The position numbers were made by a program, and so were the translations under genes. Positions 35,141-48,101 of a stretch of DNA of 64,000 nt are shown here, piece after piece (position 1 is the stretch's first letter; each line of letters begins with the position of its first letter). The notes below the pieces were generated by a model. That model did not search any database and was not told the DNA's origin. It was given only the letters and a program-made list of their open reading frames with translations. This DNA is from Stictocephala bisonia (lineage: Eukaryota > Arthropoda > Insecta > Hemiptera > Membracidae), in assembly GCA_035578905.1 (NCBI GenBank), contig JAQJVL010000082.1:729618-793617 (forward strand), written 5' to 3'.

Positions 35141-38019
35141 TAAAGGCCTCGCTCGTCCTATAAAGCGACTGCTTCTGCCTGTAGCCAGGGCTACGCAGCC
35201 CTCAAGCTGGCAGCCCTAATTTAAACTTTGCACTGTTGTGTTTTAGGCTCGCCGAGAGATGTGTTTTTTATCACCACAAGGGCCTTGTTTGAAGGAATGA
35301 GGATATTTCCCTTAAGCCACTCTAAATAAGCTGTGCGTATTTAGAGCAGGTTAATTATCCTGGAAATGTATTGTTTTTCCCATCTTTTGACAAAAAATAA
35401 AAGCATAATTGTTTCCCATATAATTTTAAATATTTTTAATTTGATGTTTTTTATGTTTACTTGTACGTGCTTTTGTTCCATTATATTGCGTTTTTGAAAA
35501 GTTGAACAGTTAATAGACTGATTATAGTATCTCAGTTATGAAGTTTTTGGTCATCTTTTTTATCAAACAACACTATGAAACTTATTTGTCTGCCAGCCCA
35601 AGACTATAAAGAGTGTTCTCTTTACTAGTCTTGTGCCTAGTCCACTTCAAATTGAGTAGTGCACTTATGACAATTGTTGTTTTATTAAATAATATTGAAA
35701 ATGTGGTGGTAGCCAGATATATTGTTTTATTTATAATAATTCAAATTTTACCTTTTATTTGTTTTAAAAAATAATGCTCAATTGCATAATTCCAATGTTA
35801 ATTATAAAGTACTGCTATAAAATACTCAGATGTATCTTTCTCGCTGTATTTAGTAGGCCTAGGCAGAAGCTATCCCGAAAAGTAATTTGAAATCGTGTAT
35901 ACGCCAACCCTTGCTACAGATACAGTATATTTCTGAAATATGTGATTTAAATTGAGTTATAAGTTAGTCGACAGAGTAGTTTTAGCCAAAGGTGGCATTC
36001 CATAGAAAGGAAAGTGGAATATAATCCCAAACAGAAACCCGGTGTTGCAATCTTTCGGTGAACGAAAACATGTAAATTCCTTGTTGAGCTGTTTACATGT
36101 TTTGATGCCTGCTTATCGTCGAATTTCACATACTTTGCTTGTTAGGCAATGATTTGGTACTAACCAGTCCGTGGAAAAGATAATAGGATATAAATAATTG
36201 TAAAACTGAGTTACTGTTTTATAAATTATGCAATTAATTACGTATTGTAAAATAATATTAACGAACGACATTGTTGGGTACAACTGTAAACAATGTTCCC
36301 TATCGAAACTAAAATTGTGTATTCGATAAATCTACTACTTTGATACAGAGTTGAAATCTTGAAAATATCTTATTTATTTTAAAACATACAGAAGTCACGC
36401 AAAATTATATTTTTTATAGTAGGCTATAACTACTATTAATTTTTATAGTATATAAGAACATGTATGATTACTTCCAAAAAAAACCATACAAAAACATTAT
36501 CTACAAACGAATGTTGATACAGCCATTCAATAAATCTTGTCCACAATGTATCGTGTGGCCAATAAAATATTGGAATGTGATTAGATCAGAGCCCGTTGTT
36601 AAATCAATATAAAACATCTGGTCCCGCCACTGACTTCTGTAGTTTGGCAGTCGGAGTGACAGCTGTCAAACCTAATGTCATAGTAACACGCTGGTCACGT
36701 CAAACCGGATATCCCGTCACCGGTTGGATACATTTACCAATCAGCGAAGATTCAGTCATGGCCAATCGTGGTGGCATTGGCGGATTTTGAGGTTATGTTT
36801 GCAGTTCATAAATGTTGAGGTTATGTTTACTTAGGTGTAAATAATGAATTTTTTACGTTTTTAAATGCTATTTTTTTTATTACATATGCCATTCAAAGCA
36901 TGGAATAACGGCATTAAATATACCATTAAATAAATTTATTTTTATTAATGAATAATAATTTTAATATGTAGTTGTCTTATCAGAAACGTAACATTGTTGA
37001 GATCTAACAACAGTGAACAATGAACATTTAAAATAAATCATTAGTGGTGAACTTGGATGTGTTTGTATCATGGCTGAAGAAAGGGGGGGGTCATACGCTG
37101 GATTTATGCATTATTACCGATGAATACACATGTAAAGATGTGTATTTATTCTTATTACATATGTAGAGTTTATGTACGGTGCGTTTTTCGTGACGATAAC
37201 AATTCTGATACTAATGAGATTTTTTTATATTTAAATTTAAAAAATTGATTAGTTTTAAGTAAAAAATCCCAATTTCTTTGGGGAAAAATACAACATGATG
37301 ATTGAACATATTTGCCCTCTCAAACGTTCAGGAATCTTGTTTGCCAATTGCAAAAACAGTAATTGGAATTTCATACCAACATTTCGTTTTTACTCTACAC
37401 TTTAGAGATTTGTTAAAAATTCATTTACTTTAACATTTTGTTAGAAAATGTCAATAATTAGGCCTACCATTACTCTAATTAGTAGTGTACTGTAAAATTA
37501 CTTCCCTAACACTAATTGCGTATAGCTTGCAACTAAAATTTTAAAACTGATTATGTGTTTATTTTTTTGCTTAAAAACATCTTCACATTCGCCACTTGAT
37601 TTATTTTCCACAACCTACTGTTAGTAGTGAATGCTTTCAACCCATTTATAGGAAATACGACATTAAAGTTCTACATTACATTGTGCAACGGTCTTACGAA
37701 ATCACAGCCCCCGGCACTGCCAAGCAGGTCCGCCCACGCACAGGGCACTGCCCTCAAGAAAGTCAAGCCGGTTTTTAATTTCAGCCCAGAGTTTTCAAAG
37801 TTTATTATTAAGTTTCTTTCTTGAATTTCCAGTTTTTTACACGTAGTAATGTTTAATTTTCGTTTTTATTAGAATTTAAAAATTTAATTACGTTTGCAGT
37901 TGTTTACTAAATATATAAGCATAATTATAATAAATGATAAATGTTTAATAAATTAATGGATCATAAGTGTTTTATACAATGCGTATGCTAAATTATTTGT
38001 TCGTAAATAAAAAAAAGCA
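35141..38019. other. No supported gene
   Basis: Contains a small hairpin at 35,600-35,632 (AAGACTATAAAGAG against a 15-base complement with one bulge). Other contents are a GC-richer patch at 36,590-36,790 with a 64-codon frame of no known family, a G-run near 37,082, and low-copy sequence at 37,690-37,770. Confidence 0.45.
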
Positions 38020-38377
38020 CAGTAGAACTCCGTTAACCTGGACTATCCTGGACCAGCGGCTGATCCTGATTACCGAAAATCCGAATTATCCGGAGGATGC
38101 AGGAAATTATAATCAACGTACGTGAATTTTACTTGAAGGAAATTATAATCATGAAGTGAAAATTACTTTTGTATATTTATGAACACAGTGTGGTACTGAT
38201 GTTTCAATATTTGCAAGAACAACTTCAATTATTTGCACATCAATCACAAATATCAATGAAATAATCTGAGAAAACGTAATTTTTAATATTCTTGTATGTT
38301 TACCCCCGTCCAGGTTAACCGGTAAGAGATTCGGATTGACTAAGTCCGGATTAATGGGGACCGGATTAACGAGTAAC
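38020..38377. mobile_element. pogo/Tigger-like non-autonomous element
   Basis: The left end starts CAGTAGAACTCCGTTAACCT and is followed by repeated words of the type ATCCGRAT/CCGGA (AATCCGAATTATCCGG). The reverse of the right end carries GTTAATCCGG, GTCCCCATTAATCCGG and TCAATCCGAATC. CAGTAGAAC...ATCCGGA ends are characteristic of pogo/Tigger-type MITEs. The extreme right terminus is eroded (GGATTAACGAGTAACT). No transposase is encoded in the ~350 bp. Confidence 0.55.
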
Positions 38378-41300
38378 TAAAAAGTAGCCTAAAAGGTTCA
38401 TAGAATTATTTAAAAAGTTCACTCTTGGGATGATTATATAATAGTGAAAACCTTGAGCTAGTCCAATAATTAATGAAAATTGATTCTTTTCTGAATACTT
38501 TAACCTGATTAATATGGAAATGTTAGTCCCCACTTTACATAGAATGCATACAATTAAATTCAAACCACTCGAGCGAAAAATGCTGTAATTTCAAAAACAA
38601 TGTGAGACTAATACATATTTAAATATTTTCAACACCGTTTAAATTAATTATGCTGATTATCATAAGAGCTTTTTATCTGTGCATAATTTCATATATTCAC
38701 TCCCAATACAGAGCACAACATACAGGTGTTATGAAGAAGGTGTTATTGTTCACGTTTAGAGGCTGCCGCAGACCATGAGTAGAGGCCAGGTGGATGGAAA
38801 CTAATGATTGCTGAATATTGTTGGTCGGTAGTTTTTACGGCAAAAATGAGAACACTTGATTTCTCTATTTTTTTAAACCTTTCACACAAAAAAAAAAAAT
38901 AATAATAAATAAATAAACTCGTCATATTTTAAAAATAAAAATATTTCACTCCCTTTAGAGAACACAATCCCTATGTTTGAAGTTTATTAAGTCGGTAATA
39001 TTTTGCATAAAGCTAGGATAGCTCTTATTTTTCTATACTATTGGATATATATATATATATATGTGTGTAATATTTGAAAATAAAAATGACTAACATGTGT
39101 AGTTTAAGATTTAACTATCACTCGGGTCTATGTTAGGCTAAATAATGTCACGCTGATTGCCGTGGGTCTAGGACTGTCGCAGCGTGTTGCGTGGTATGGG
39201 AGGGTGGGGGTTAATATAGTTTGCGATTGGCTCTTCTTCTCTGTTTATTATGGCAACTTATGGGTCTGCAATAAGAATGCATGCTGCAGTTGAAGAACGT
39301 AAGTTTCGCCTATATCAGGAGCAATCTGTGTATAGAGTATAAGTATACAACACGTCAATGTTCTTCAAATAATCGAACAATGTGTATCGTATTGTATGAC
39401 ATCAGTGTTGTGTTTTGAGATCTCTCAACAATTCATTATTTTTATTTTTATGAATTTTGTTCTGACTTTTTCTCTTGTACCTGATAGAGACCATTGTGTG
39501 GTCGTCCAGTTGGCTGTCACGTGACCCTTGTACTGGTTATGTCGGACGTCCCCCATATTACGTTACATTGTCAGATGTCCTGGCTCTGTAGGCTCATTAG
39601 AGCTGCCGTTTTGACTTCACTCCAGACCCCCTAATGAGGGGACAATCCCCCCACTACCGTTGTTACCTTACTTCCGCCGTGAGCCACCTGCAATCCGAGC
39701 TACTTCCGGCCCTTCCCACGCCACTACAATGCTGGGAGTCTCCCCGTCATATCAATTATAAACAAAGAATGGCGATTGAGTTCGCAAGAAAGGTGCGTGT
39801 TGTCCGGGAGCAACAGTCGCTAACCTTTAGGAACACGCCATGTGCAGGGAACGACCCGATTTTTTGGAAAACCGGGTTGCTCTGTGTTTCCTTTTAAAGT
39901 CCTTCCTTGAGGTCTAGCTCATCAGAGAAGGCAGTTGCGGAATCGTACGCTCTCATTCGTTTTACTGCCAACAGTCAGAATATTTTTTTTCTTGTTTTGA
40001 AATTTTACCTTTTTGTCGTTTTTGTTTTTCTCTTGTTTTAAGTTTTTATGTTGTTTTTATTGTTTTTATTTATTTTTGTTTTGATAAGTTAAACATAATC
40101 ATCAAAATAAAAGTAGGCCCTACTTACACGTCTTTTTACTTAATTTTGCTTTTTGTGCTATTTTTCCTTGATTTAAAACTATAAAATTGTCCAATCTATA
40201 CAAAAGCGTTATTGCGACAACGCCACAACATAAACTTGGACAAAGTATTGCGGGAAGGTGCCTGTAGCCTTTGCCACGGCTTCAAGTTTTTTATTTTCGC
40301 GTGATTCATGTTGCGCATAATGCTAGTACTTTATGTCCACTTCTCTCTTGTTCTGTGATTCATTTGCGTGCTGTAACGGTTCTTTAACAGTTGGTTGACT
40401 TCTTGAAAACAGCTAATTGACTTAGTTGTACAACTATCTGTCCGGTACTCTTACACTTTGAAATGACAAATATTTATCTGATGTATGCATACAAATTTAA
40501 TTGAGCTAAAATGTTATGTCTCAAATTATAACCTAAAATTGGTCGATATTAAATGTTAGGTAAAACGATATGTATAATTTATTTAATAGCTTATATGCTA
40601 TTGATGTTTGATTTAAATATAGTTAGAAACATAAAAACCCTTCTTGTAGGCCTCCGCATTAAAACTTAAACAGTTATTTTGAATAGTTTAACTTAAAAGA
40701 AAATTATTTTTTTGCTTGCGTTTAGAGGAGTAATCGTGGAACTAAGCTGATAACCTTTTCTCTTGATAAATATAACAAAATGAAGCTGATTCCAAACAGT
40801 ATTACAATTCCTTAATTGTTTACAATGAATATCGAATGGCAGTTTTCCAACTAAGACAAGTTGTAGCTGATGCAGGCCATGACAAACAATTAAAATACCT
40901 GTTACTGTATTAACTTCATGATATTTTTTTTGTTTTCTGCGAAATTCACTTAACCTGACGTGCAACTAAAGACGTTTTAGGGATACAAGTTAAGTAGAGC
41001 GATTTGAAGTTTCCTCACAATCTTTGCTATGGTAAGTCACAGAATGAGAAATAACTGTGTAGTGGATGGTAATACTCACAGTTGATAAATAATGCATATA
41101 CATACATATAAAAGTACGTAAATTAAAAATTCACTTTAAAAAGCTGAATCTAACAAAATTTTAAATTACCATTTATACTGTAACATCCTAATCCGTTCTG
41201 AGTTAAAAGTTTTGGTTTGGTTTCAAAGTTTGCAATTTGAATGACCTTCCTCTTAAATTATTAGGCTATAGCATAAAAAAATTCCAGAAAATAATTAAGC

Positions 41301-41809
41301 CAACTGCTTCTTTTGATTGAACAGAAAGTCTGAAACAACTCTTTAAAATAAAATGTTTGGTACCTCAAATTAATATATAAAAATCTTGATATAATATTGA
41401 ATGAGAAAGATTACTCTTTTTAAAAATTCTCTTTAATGTAAAGTATTGTTTAACATAGAAAATTGTTTTAAAATAAAACTTACTTTAACACAAAAAAATA
41501 CTGTAGCATAAAACGATTCTTAAACCGTTCCTGTCCTCAGTATTTAAAGAAAAAGACAAAAATGAAACCTACCAGGCCACTTAGTTACGTCATTAGTTAA
41601 CTATTTAAACAATCCAAGTTAGGTTATTTTAGGTAGTTTAATGTTAAATATATTTTCGGAGGTTTTTCTTCGTTTTTTTTCCTTCAAAATTGAAATATTT
41701 AAAATTTTCAATTTTATTTTCTATTTCTGAACAATACACTTCATTGTGGCAACAAAGTATTTATCTTATTTCCTTGGTGGGAAAAGATCAAAAGGATATA
41801 TCAGAGCTC
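38378..41809. other. No supported gene
   Basis: Simple sequences: A/T-rich (AATA)n at about 38,887-38,915 and (TA)n at 39,047-39,062. 39,480-39,960 is a longer GC-richer, low-copy tract with an 87-codon plus frame (39,634-39,897) of no recognised family. The rest is AT-rich. Confidence 0.45.
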
Positions 41810-42310
41810 TTTCCCGTTCACCGGAAGGGCAAATCCCACCAGTGACAGATTCAATAAGCTGACCAGCTGGAGTTATAGAGTATTTTCCAACACAGCATCA
41901 CGAGGGTGGGTATGTGGGGGATGGTAAAAACCTCCGACCACACCACGACTTTTGTGCCGTTCTTTGGAATCTCGCTGAAGAATTGAACATATCTGACAAG
42001 TCATTGAGGTAGAAACTTTTCAGGAGCTGAGGCGATTGTGTCCAACCCCTGACGCAGGACCCTCCCGACAATAAAACGATGCACGGACATTTTCTTTCTC
42101 ATCTGTTGCCTATAAAGGGCCGGGTGCACAAAGGGCGGCCCAGGTACCTCGATCTAACGACCTTCGATAGCGACCCTTCGCCATCTTCCTCAATTTGGAT
42201 CCGACGTCGGTTTAATGGAAGACCCTTGTCCGGCTGGTACTTCACGCCCCATAAATCCGCCTTGTTTATTGAATCCAAATAGAGAACTCTGTGTTGAGTT
42301 TAGTACTGAG
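41810..42310. promoter_or_regulatory. GC-rich low-copy island, possible conserved regulatory DNA
   Basis: About 500 bp of non-repetitive, GC-richer sequence in an AT-rich desert, with many CG dinucleotides and a TTGTTTATT forkhead-type core near 42,265. The 67-codon plus frame (42,079-42,282) has no domain I recognise. It might instead be an unrecognised exon or a decayed mobile element. Confidence 0.22.
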
Positions 42311-42894
42311 TCCTGATCGACACTGCCTTGCCGTCCTGTTTTAATTTAGTGCCGATAACTTCGTAAAAAACCCGTTTGACCTTTTTATTGACTCTTGTAT
42401 TTTACGCCTGTGTTTATTTTTGTTGTTTTAATTAAAGCGTTTTTGCTACGTCTCTTGTATTGAAACTGTGTCGTTCTTTTATTCGTCTAGTTTTTTTTAC
42501 AGTAGGCTATGCCAGTAAAATTGTAACGTTGTATTGTTTTCTGGATTGTTATAAAGCACTGATGATCTAAGTATAAAGTATTCTAAAGTTCTCTTTATAA
42601 TATCAATAGGATACTATTTTTTTAAATAGTAAAATACGTCATCAGCAAATTTATTTTCACCGGTTTACTCTACAATAAAGGTCTCATACATTTTTTATGT
42701 TCAATTGTTTATAAAACGTATATTCGACTTCAAAATTAAATACTATAAAGTAAATGTTGGCAATCGGTATGTAATAAATGACTACTTTTTAATGAAGAAA
42801 ATCTGTTATTAAAATATCTGCAATAGTGAGATAGGTAAGCTCTGTATGAGGTAACTTATAATTGCAAAACAACGACGACACTATTTTAAAGGCT
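42311..42894. other. No gene seen
   Basis: AT-rich spacer before the 129 bp tandem array. Confidence 0.5.
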
Positions 42895-43376
42895 GAGTGT
42901 GTAGTAACCATCTCATTACCGCAAAGTCCCCCCTGGCTCCCCTGACGCATCAATACAGACAACATTGTCCCCTGGAGTCGAGACCTTGCCGTATGAAGTA
43001 AGCCTGAAGTTACGCACGAGTGTGAGTGTGTAGTAACCATCTCATTACCGCAAGGTCCCCTTCCTGCCTCCCCTGACGCATCAATACAGACAACATTGTC
43101 CCCTGGAGTCGAGACCTTGCCGTATGAAGTAAGCCTGAAGTTACGCACGAGTATGAGTGTGTAGTAACCATCTCATTACCGCAAGGTCCCCCCTGGCTCC
43201 CCTGACGCATCAATACAGACAACATTGTCCCCTGGAGTCGAGACCTTGCCGTATGCATTAACCTGAAGTTACGCACGAATGTGAGTGTGTAGTAACCATC
43301 TCATTACCGCAAGGTCCCCTTCCTGCCTCCCCTGACGCATCAATACAGACAACATTGTCCCCTGGAGTCGAGACCT
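42895..43376. repeat. Tandem array, ~129 bp unit, 4 copies, alternating two variants
   Basis: Units start (GAGTGTGTAGTAACC) at 42,895, 43,024, 43,155 and 43,283. Units 1 and 3 read CCCCCTGGCTCCCC, while units 2 and 4 read CCCCTTCCTGCCTCCCC. The array is therefore an AB-AB higher-order repeat of ~258 bp. Because some units are near a multiple of three, minus-strand frames of 88 and 119 codons run through; these are repeat artefacts. Confidence 0.9.
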
Positions 43377-43864
43377 TTCTTGTTTAGGCCAACGACATGG
43401 CCGGGCCTTTTTAATCAGCGATATTACAACGGCTACACACACACGCGTACGGATCTATAACAACCCATTGTAGTGGGAGAGGTGCATTTTACTCTCATTC
43501 TCATGGGGTGGGTTTCTATTGAAATGCCTGGTAAAAAACCTGACAATAAAGTGTAGATTACAAAGGTTTTACAGTGGTGTGCTTACAACTGTATGTCGTG
43601 ACAAATCCGGTACGGAAACTCCAGGATACCACTGTAACAAATATTCAAAAAGTGTTTTCCAAATCATACCTATTTATTAAAATTTAGTAAAATATGAAGA
43701 GTGTTTTATTGAAGAGTATATTCCAGCGTTTAGTTATAATAATGACAATTCATTTTAAATATTCTATTCCATTTACGCTGTATTCATACAACGTACCACT
43801 AAAACAAAAAATACTCATACACATCAATTTGAACATTGAATTTTTGTTTGAATTGGATTGTTCA
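43377..43864. other. No gene seen
   Basis: The first ~170 bp after the array (to ~43,550) are GC-richer. The rest is AT-rich and featureless. Confidence 0.45.
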
Positions 43865-43970
43865 TGATTGGAAAATTTTTGGAGATTTCCAACTCTTCAA
43901 TTGTTTTATGAAATAAACAAACGTTCGGCAGGTATAAAACTACTGCCATCTTCACGACTTGGGCTACTTA
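43865..43970 (-). repeat. Dispersed CGAAACG-family module
   Basis: Plus-strand order TTTTTGGAGATTTCCAAC, TTGTTTTATGAAATAAACAA, ACGTTCGGCAGG, TATAAAACTACTGCC, ATCTTCACG. It matches the arms of the 14.4-14.9 kb fold-back element and the piece at 56.1 kb. GGCAG and CTGCC form a 5 bp stem around GTATAAAACTA. On the minus strand the order is GAAGAT, stem, CCGAACGT. Confidence 0.6.
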
Positions 43971-44329
43971 TCTCCTTAGCCTTCCTTTTGTTATCGTCAC
44001 TATCCATCGCTTTATCCCTCATAAATTAAAAAAAATGTATATTTGAATTTTGTCTTACGCATTATTGAAGTTAAATGAAATTTAAAATGATAATGTTATT
44101 TATGAACGTTATGCGGGGTTCAGTGGGTTTTTTTGAGAAACTTAACGAATGGCGCAAAACCCCAAAAAAGTACATGGGACTTAATATATCACAATAAACA
44201 AAACTGTGAGGGAGGGATTTATATTGTTGAATAATCACACAAATTTGTTTTATTAATGTCAGATATTATATATTATATAAACACAATCTAATGGCATGTC
44301 ACACCTAATACACAGTTGAAGTGTAAAGC
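43971..44329. other. No gene seen
   Basis: AT-rich spacer between the CGAAACG-family module and the B-box repeat. Confidence 0.45.
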
Positions 44330-44485
44330 TTCATAGAGGTCAAAACACGAGGTGGAAGATTACCGGTTCGATTCCTGCTATTGGTTGTGTCGTAATCCCA
44401 GGGTACAGTGTCCAATCAAATTGTGATAACTAGCTGTAAGCCCAGACTAGAATCTGTGTCCGCCCCAACCATCCACCCACCCACC
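44330..44485 (+). mobile_element. Probable tRNA-derived SINE fragment (B box)
   Basis: Contains a perfect pol III B box, GGTTCGATTCC, at about 44,366-44,376, preceded by GAGGTCAAAACACGAGGTGG, where an A box would be expected but is only loosely matched. A body follows (GTAATCCCAGGGTACAGTGT, GCTGTAAGCCCAGACT). Different from the 29.2 kb SINE. A decayed tRNA pseudogene is the alternative. Confidence 0.45.
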
Positions 44486-45130
44486 CCTCCCACAGGCCTA
44501 TGGTGTTAAATTAGTCTCACACCCCGTCCACCTGCTTGTTCCTAAAATACCAGTTTTATTTACTGCAAGTATATGCTTACTGGTATGTATAAAAGCGTGT
44601 CCCGCAACCAGTTGTACAAACTTTACCACGTTGTTTAATAAGTCAGTACTAAACAATAATATAATATAACACGTACCCCATCTCCATTAGTTTTTCCGAG
44701 TCTGTATTTGTTTTTACAACAATCTAATTGTATCAAAAACGCTTGAAAATAAAGTACTGAAAATCGTTCAGATTATTCATCTAAAAAGATACATTTTAAT
44801 GGATTTTTTTTGCCATAGAAAAATTTGCTTCAAAATGAGATCAATTAAAATATTACGTTACTAATTATAAAAACTCGTCTTTTTTAAAGCAGATGTTTCC
44901 AAACAAAAATTACCAGTAATATATATCATATTTAAATAAATATTCTTACCGAGTTTCAGTATTTTATTATAAACCGTTTTTGAGATATTTAGATTTTTGT
45001 AAAAATCACAGACAGAAAGAGAGACAGAAAACCAATCGAGATGGGGCTAGTATCGACTACTGAACAATGTGGCAAAGTTTGTTCAAATAGTTCCAATACA
45101 CTCTTTATATTATTTATTATTATTAATTAT
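44486..45130. other. No gene seen
   Basis: Includes CA-rich (CCACC)n at 44,471-44,490 and TGTATAAAAGCG near 44,586 without an initiator at the usual spacing. Confidence 0.45.
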
Positions 45131-45375
45131 TAAGACGTCGATCGGCAAGATAGGGGCGAATGAGTGTGATGAGTGTAAATTAACGAGTGTAGTCATTATT
45201 TACATTTAATTTACAATTAAAATAGTGTCCTTGTCGATGGCAACCATTGAACGGACTCCGTGTCGGTATTATAGACCGACACGGAGGACCGAACATAGAA
45301 CCTATCCCCTACACTCTCCTCAAGAATTTGCCCCCAAGTTGCTGGGTTCCAGCATTTCGCCACCAATGCCGACTA
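45131..45375 (+). repeat. SINE-like dispersed repeat (GACGCCGA family), copy E, internally deleted
   Basis: 5' module AAGACGTCGATCGGCAAG and GAATGAGTGTGATGAGTG (45,131-45,200). It is joined after ~30 bp to the 3' module GGCAACCATTGAACGGACTC, GGACCGAACATAGAACCTAT, CCCCCAAGTTGCTGGGTTCC. The middle part present in the 56.9 kb copy is missing. Within it, a perfect 12 bp hairpin (CTCCGTGTCGGT, 45,256-45,267 with 45,275-45,286) has arisen that other copies lack. The overlapping plus frames are not genes. Confidence 0.7.
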
Positions 45376-46290
45376 TATATTTATCCCAATTTGTTATTAA
45401 AGGTTTTTCTAATTATTTTCACAAATTAGTTGTGCATATTTTATGGAACCTAGCTTGGTGAACTAGGTTAAAGAAACCTAGTTGCTAGGTTACGCAAAAA
45501 AGTGCTCTCTTTTTTCTCACTTTTGCCATATTATGGTAGTAATCAAAATAAGTTATTGTATTTTAATATTATTTAATATTTTATTATCTCTGTAACGCAA
45601 ACGTCTACTGTTCAATAATTAAATGTAAAATAATTATTAAGCTTAATTAGATTATTCTGTCTTAAACTATTTGTAAATTATCTTGGACATGTGAAATTAT
45701 TTATATAAAACCCAAACAGAATGTATTATTGTAAATTCTTGAAAGTATTACACTTTAATTCTTAGTGAGTTTATTGAATATAGTTTGTTGACATGCTTCA
45801 TATAATAATTACAACTTGTAGTAGTAATTATCATTAATTTATATAAAAAGAAAATTAATTGGCCAAACACACATATTTAAAAAAATATTTAAACAAGTAC
45901 AAAAAATGATTTAAATAATTTTTTTGTTGTGTTACATATGTAAACGTGCAAGCAATTTTTGAATACCATGTTTGATGAATTATCTTGCATCAATTGAACT
46001 TGCAGCTATCAATAATTTAATAAAGTAAGCTTTCAATGCAGTAACACGTGTTTCATGTTTGGAAATCAGTTTTGAAATACCTTTTCCCATTGAAAGCTTA
46101 CTTAAACTGAACTGGCTTGTACTATAAAAAAGTGCGTATTGAAGATAGCAGTGTAGTTACGTAATAATATATTACAATATTTACATAATACAAGTGAACG
46201 TCACACAACGAACGAATCAGAATATAAGTTACCTACAAAATGAACAAATATTATGGTAATCGATTTTAGCAAACCACTTGTTGGCCTAAC
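45376..46290. other. No gene seen
   Basis: Strongly AT-rich. GTGAACGTCACACAACGAAC near 46,193 is an inverted partial match to the GTTGTGTGACGTTAAC part of the array that follows. Confidence 0.5.
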
Positions 46291-47335
46291 TTCCTCAGAA
46301 CCTTTCCTTCCCTGAAGTAATTTTGTGTTGTGTGACGTTAACTAGTATGGTATTCCTACCATCACGTAGTATGCTACATTCCTCAGAACCTTTCCTTCCC
46401 TGAAGTAATTGTATGTTGTGTGACGTTAACTTGTATGGTATTCCTACCAACACGTAGTATGCTACATTCCTCAGAACCTTTCCTTCCCTGAAGTAATTTT
46501 ATGTTGTGTGACGTTAACTTGTATGGTATTCCTACCAACACGTAGTATGCTACATTCCTCAGAACCTTTCCTTCCCTGAAGTAATTTTGTGTTGTGTGAC
46601 GTTAACTTGTATGGTATTCCTACCAACACGTAGTATGCTACATTCCTCAGAACCTTTCCTTCCCTGAAGTAATTTTGTGTTGTGTGACGTTAACTTGTAT
46701 GGTATTCCTACCAACACGTAGTATGCTACATTCCTCAGAACCTTTCCTTCCTTGAAGTAAGTTTGTGTTGTGTGACGTTAACTTGTATGGAATTCCTACC
46801 AACACGTAGTATGCTACATTCCTCAGAACCTTTCCTTCCTTGAAGTAAGTTTGTGTTGTGTGACGTTAACTTGTATGGTATTCCTACCAACACGTAGTAT
46901 GCTACATTCCTCAGAACCTTTCCTTCCTTGAAGTAAGTTTGTGTTGTGTGACGTTAACTTGTATGGTATTCCTACCAACACGTAGTATGCTACATTCCTC
47001 AGAACCTTTCCTTCCTTGAAGTAAGTTTGTGTTGTGTGACGTTAACTTGTATGGTATTCCTACCAACACGTAGTATGCTACATTCCTCAGAACCTTTCCT
47101 TCCTTGAAGTAAGTTTGTGTTGTGTGACGTTAACTTGTATGGTATTCCTACCAACACGTAGTATGCTACATTCCTCAGAACCTTTCCTTCCTTGAAGTAA
47201 GTTTGTGTTGTGTGACGTTAACTTGTATGGTATTCCTACCATCACGTGGTATGCTACATTCCTCAGAACCTTTCCTTCCTTGAAGTAAGTTTGTGTTGTG
47301 TGACGTTAACTTGTATGGTATTCCTACCAACATGT
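46291..47335. repeat. Tandem array, 88 bp unit, 12 copies
   Basis: Units begin TTCCTCAGAACC at 46,291 and every 88 bases to 47,259, the last slightly incomplete. Each contains CTTCCCTGAAGTAA, GTTGTGTGACGTTAAC, TTGTATGGTATTCCTACC and ACACGTAGTATGCTACA. Units 1-5 have CCCTGAAGTAATTTT (minor variants); units 6-12 have CCTTGAAGTAAGTTT. Copies are almost identical within each block, so the array expanded recently. Confidence 0.95.
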
Positions 47336-48101
47336 AGGACGATAATTAAGAAACTAAGTTTTTTTTTATTTACTACAATTATGTGAGTGTTGTAAAAGGT
47401 ACTTTAAAGATTTGTTAAATTTGTATATAACTTATTTTGCTAAACCGTCTAGATAAATAATATAATGTATTTTGATTATATATTTTGAATGCTATTTGAA
47501 TGAAAATTTACCCAAGTTTATTGACTGAGAAGCCGTTTAAAGACCTTCTTATTATTCAACAGGTTCTCGGCCCAAATCAATTTAAAATAAAAGAGATGTA
47601 ATGGATCTGATATTGAGCTCCTGCTGTTCATTTATTGTTACTAGCAGTTTATATCTACCTTAGTTTGTAACATAACACTTTCGTTATTCGTCTATAACCT
47701 CATATACATTTAATTGACCTCATAAACATTCGTCTATTTATTCATAAACATTTAATTGTTGACGATTGTTTAGAGAATATACAAATAAAATAAAGGGTTA
47801 AATTAGAGTCGACTCTTGCAGTCAGCAAAATATTTTCATGAGGTAATACCCTTACTTTTTGTTCGGTTTTTTATCATATATGGAATAAGTTTAAGAATTA
47901 TCATATTTTTATTCTTTTTACGCAACAATTTTGACTTTCAGCAATTTTGAAAACATATTTTTGCCCAAAGAGTAATATTAGACGTAACAAGTCAGCGATA
48001 TTTGTTTATTTCTGATAGTTTTTTTCTTTGACTTCTTTTCAAATTGGACATGAACAGTAATTATTTAGTTAACTTAATAACACAACACGCATGGACTAAA
48101 A
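47336..48101. other. No gene seen
   Basis: AT-rich, no repeats or frames of note. Confidence 0.5.

Noticed and set aside
35600..35632. MicroRNA precursor hairpin
   Set aside because: At 33 bases the hairpin is too short for a pre-miRNA.
42789..43276. Two overlapping minus-strand frames of 119 and 88 codons
   Set aside because: They are translations of the 129 bp tandem array and shift frame where unit length changes.
44566..44625. TATA-box promoter at TGTATAAAAGCG
   Set aside because: No initiator at 28-32 bases and the only CCAGTT word is too close at ~22 bases.
46291..47335. CRISPR-like array
   Set aside because: The whole 88 bp unit is repeated with no unique spacers, and the sequence is eukaryotic; it is a minisatellite.
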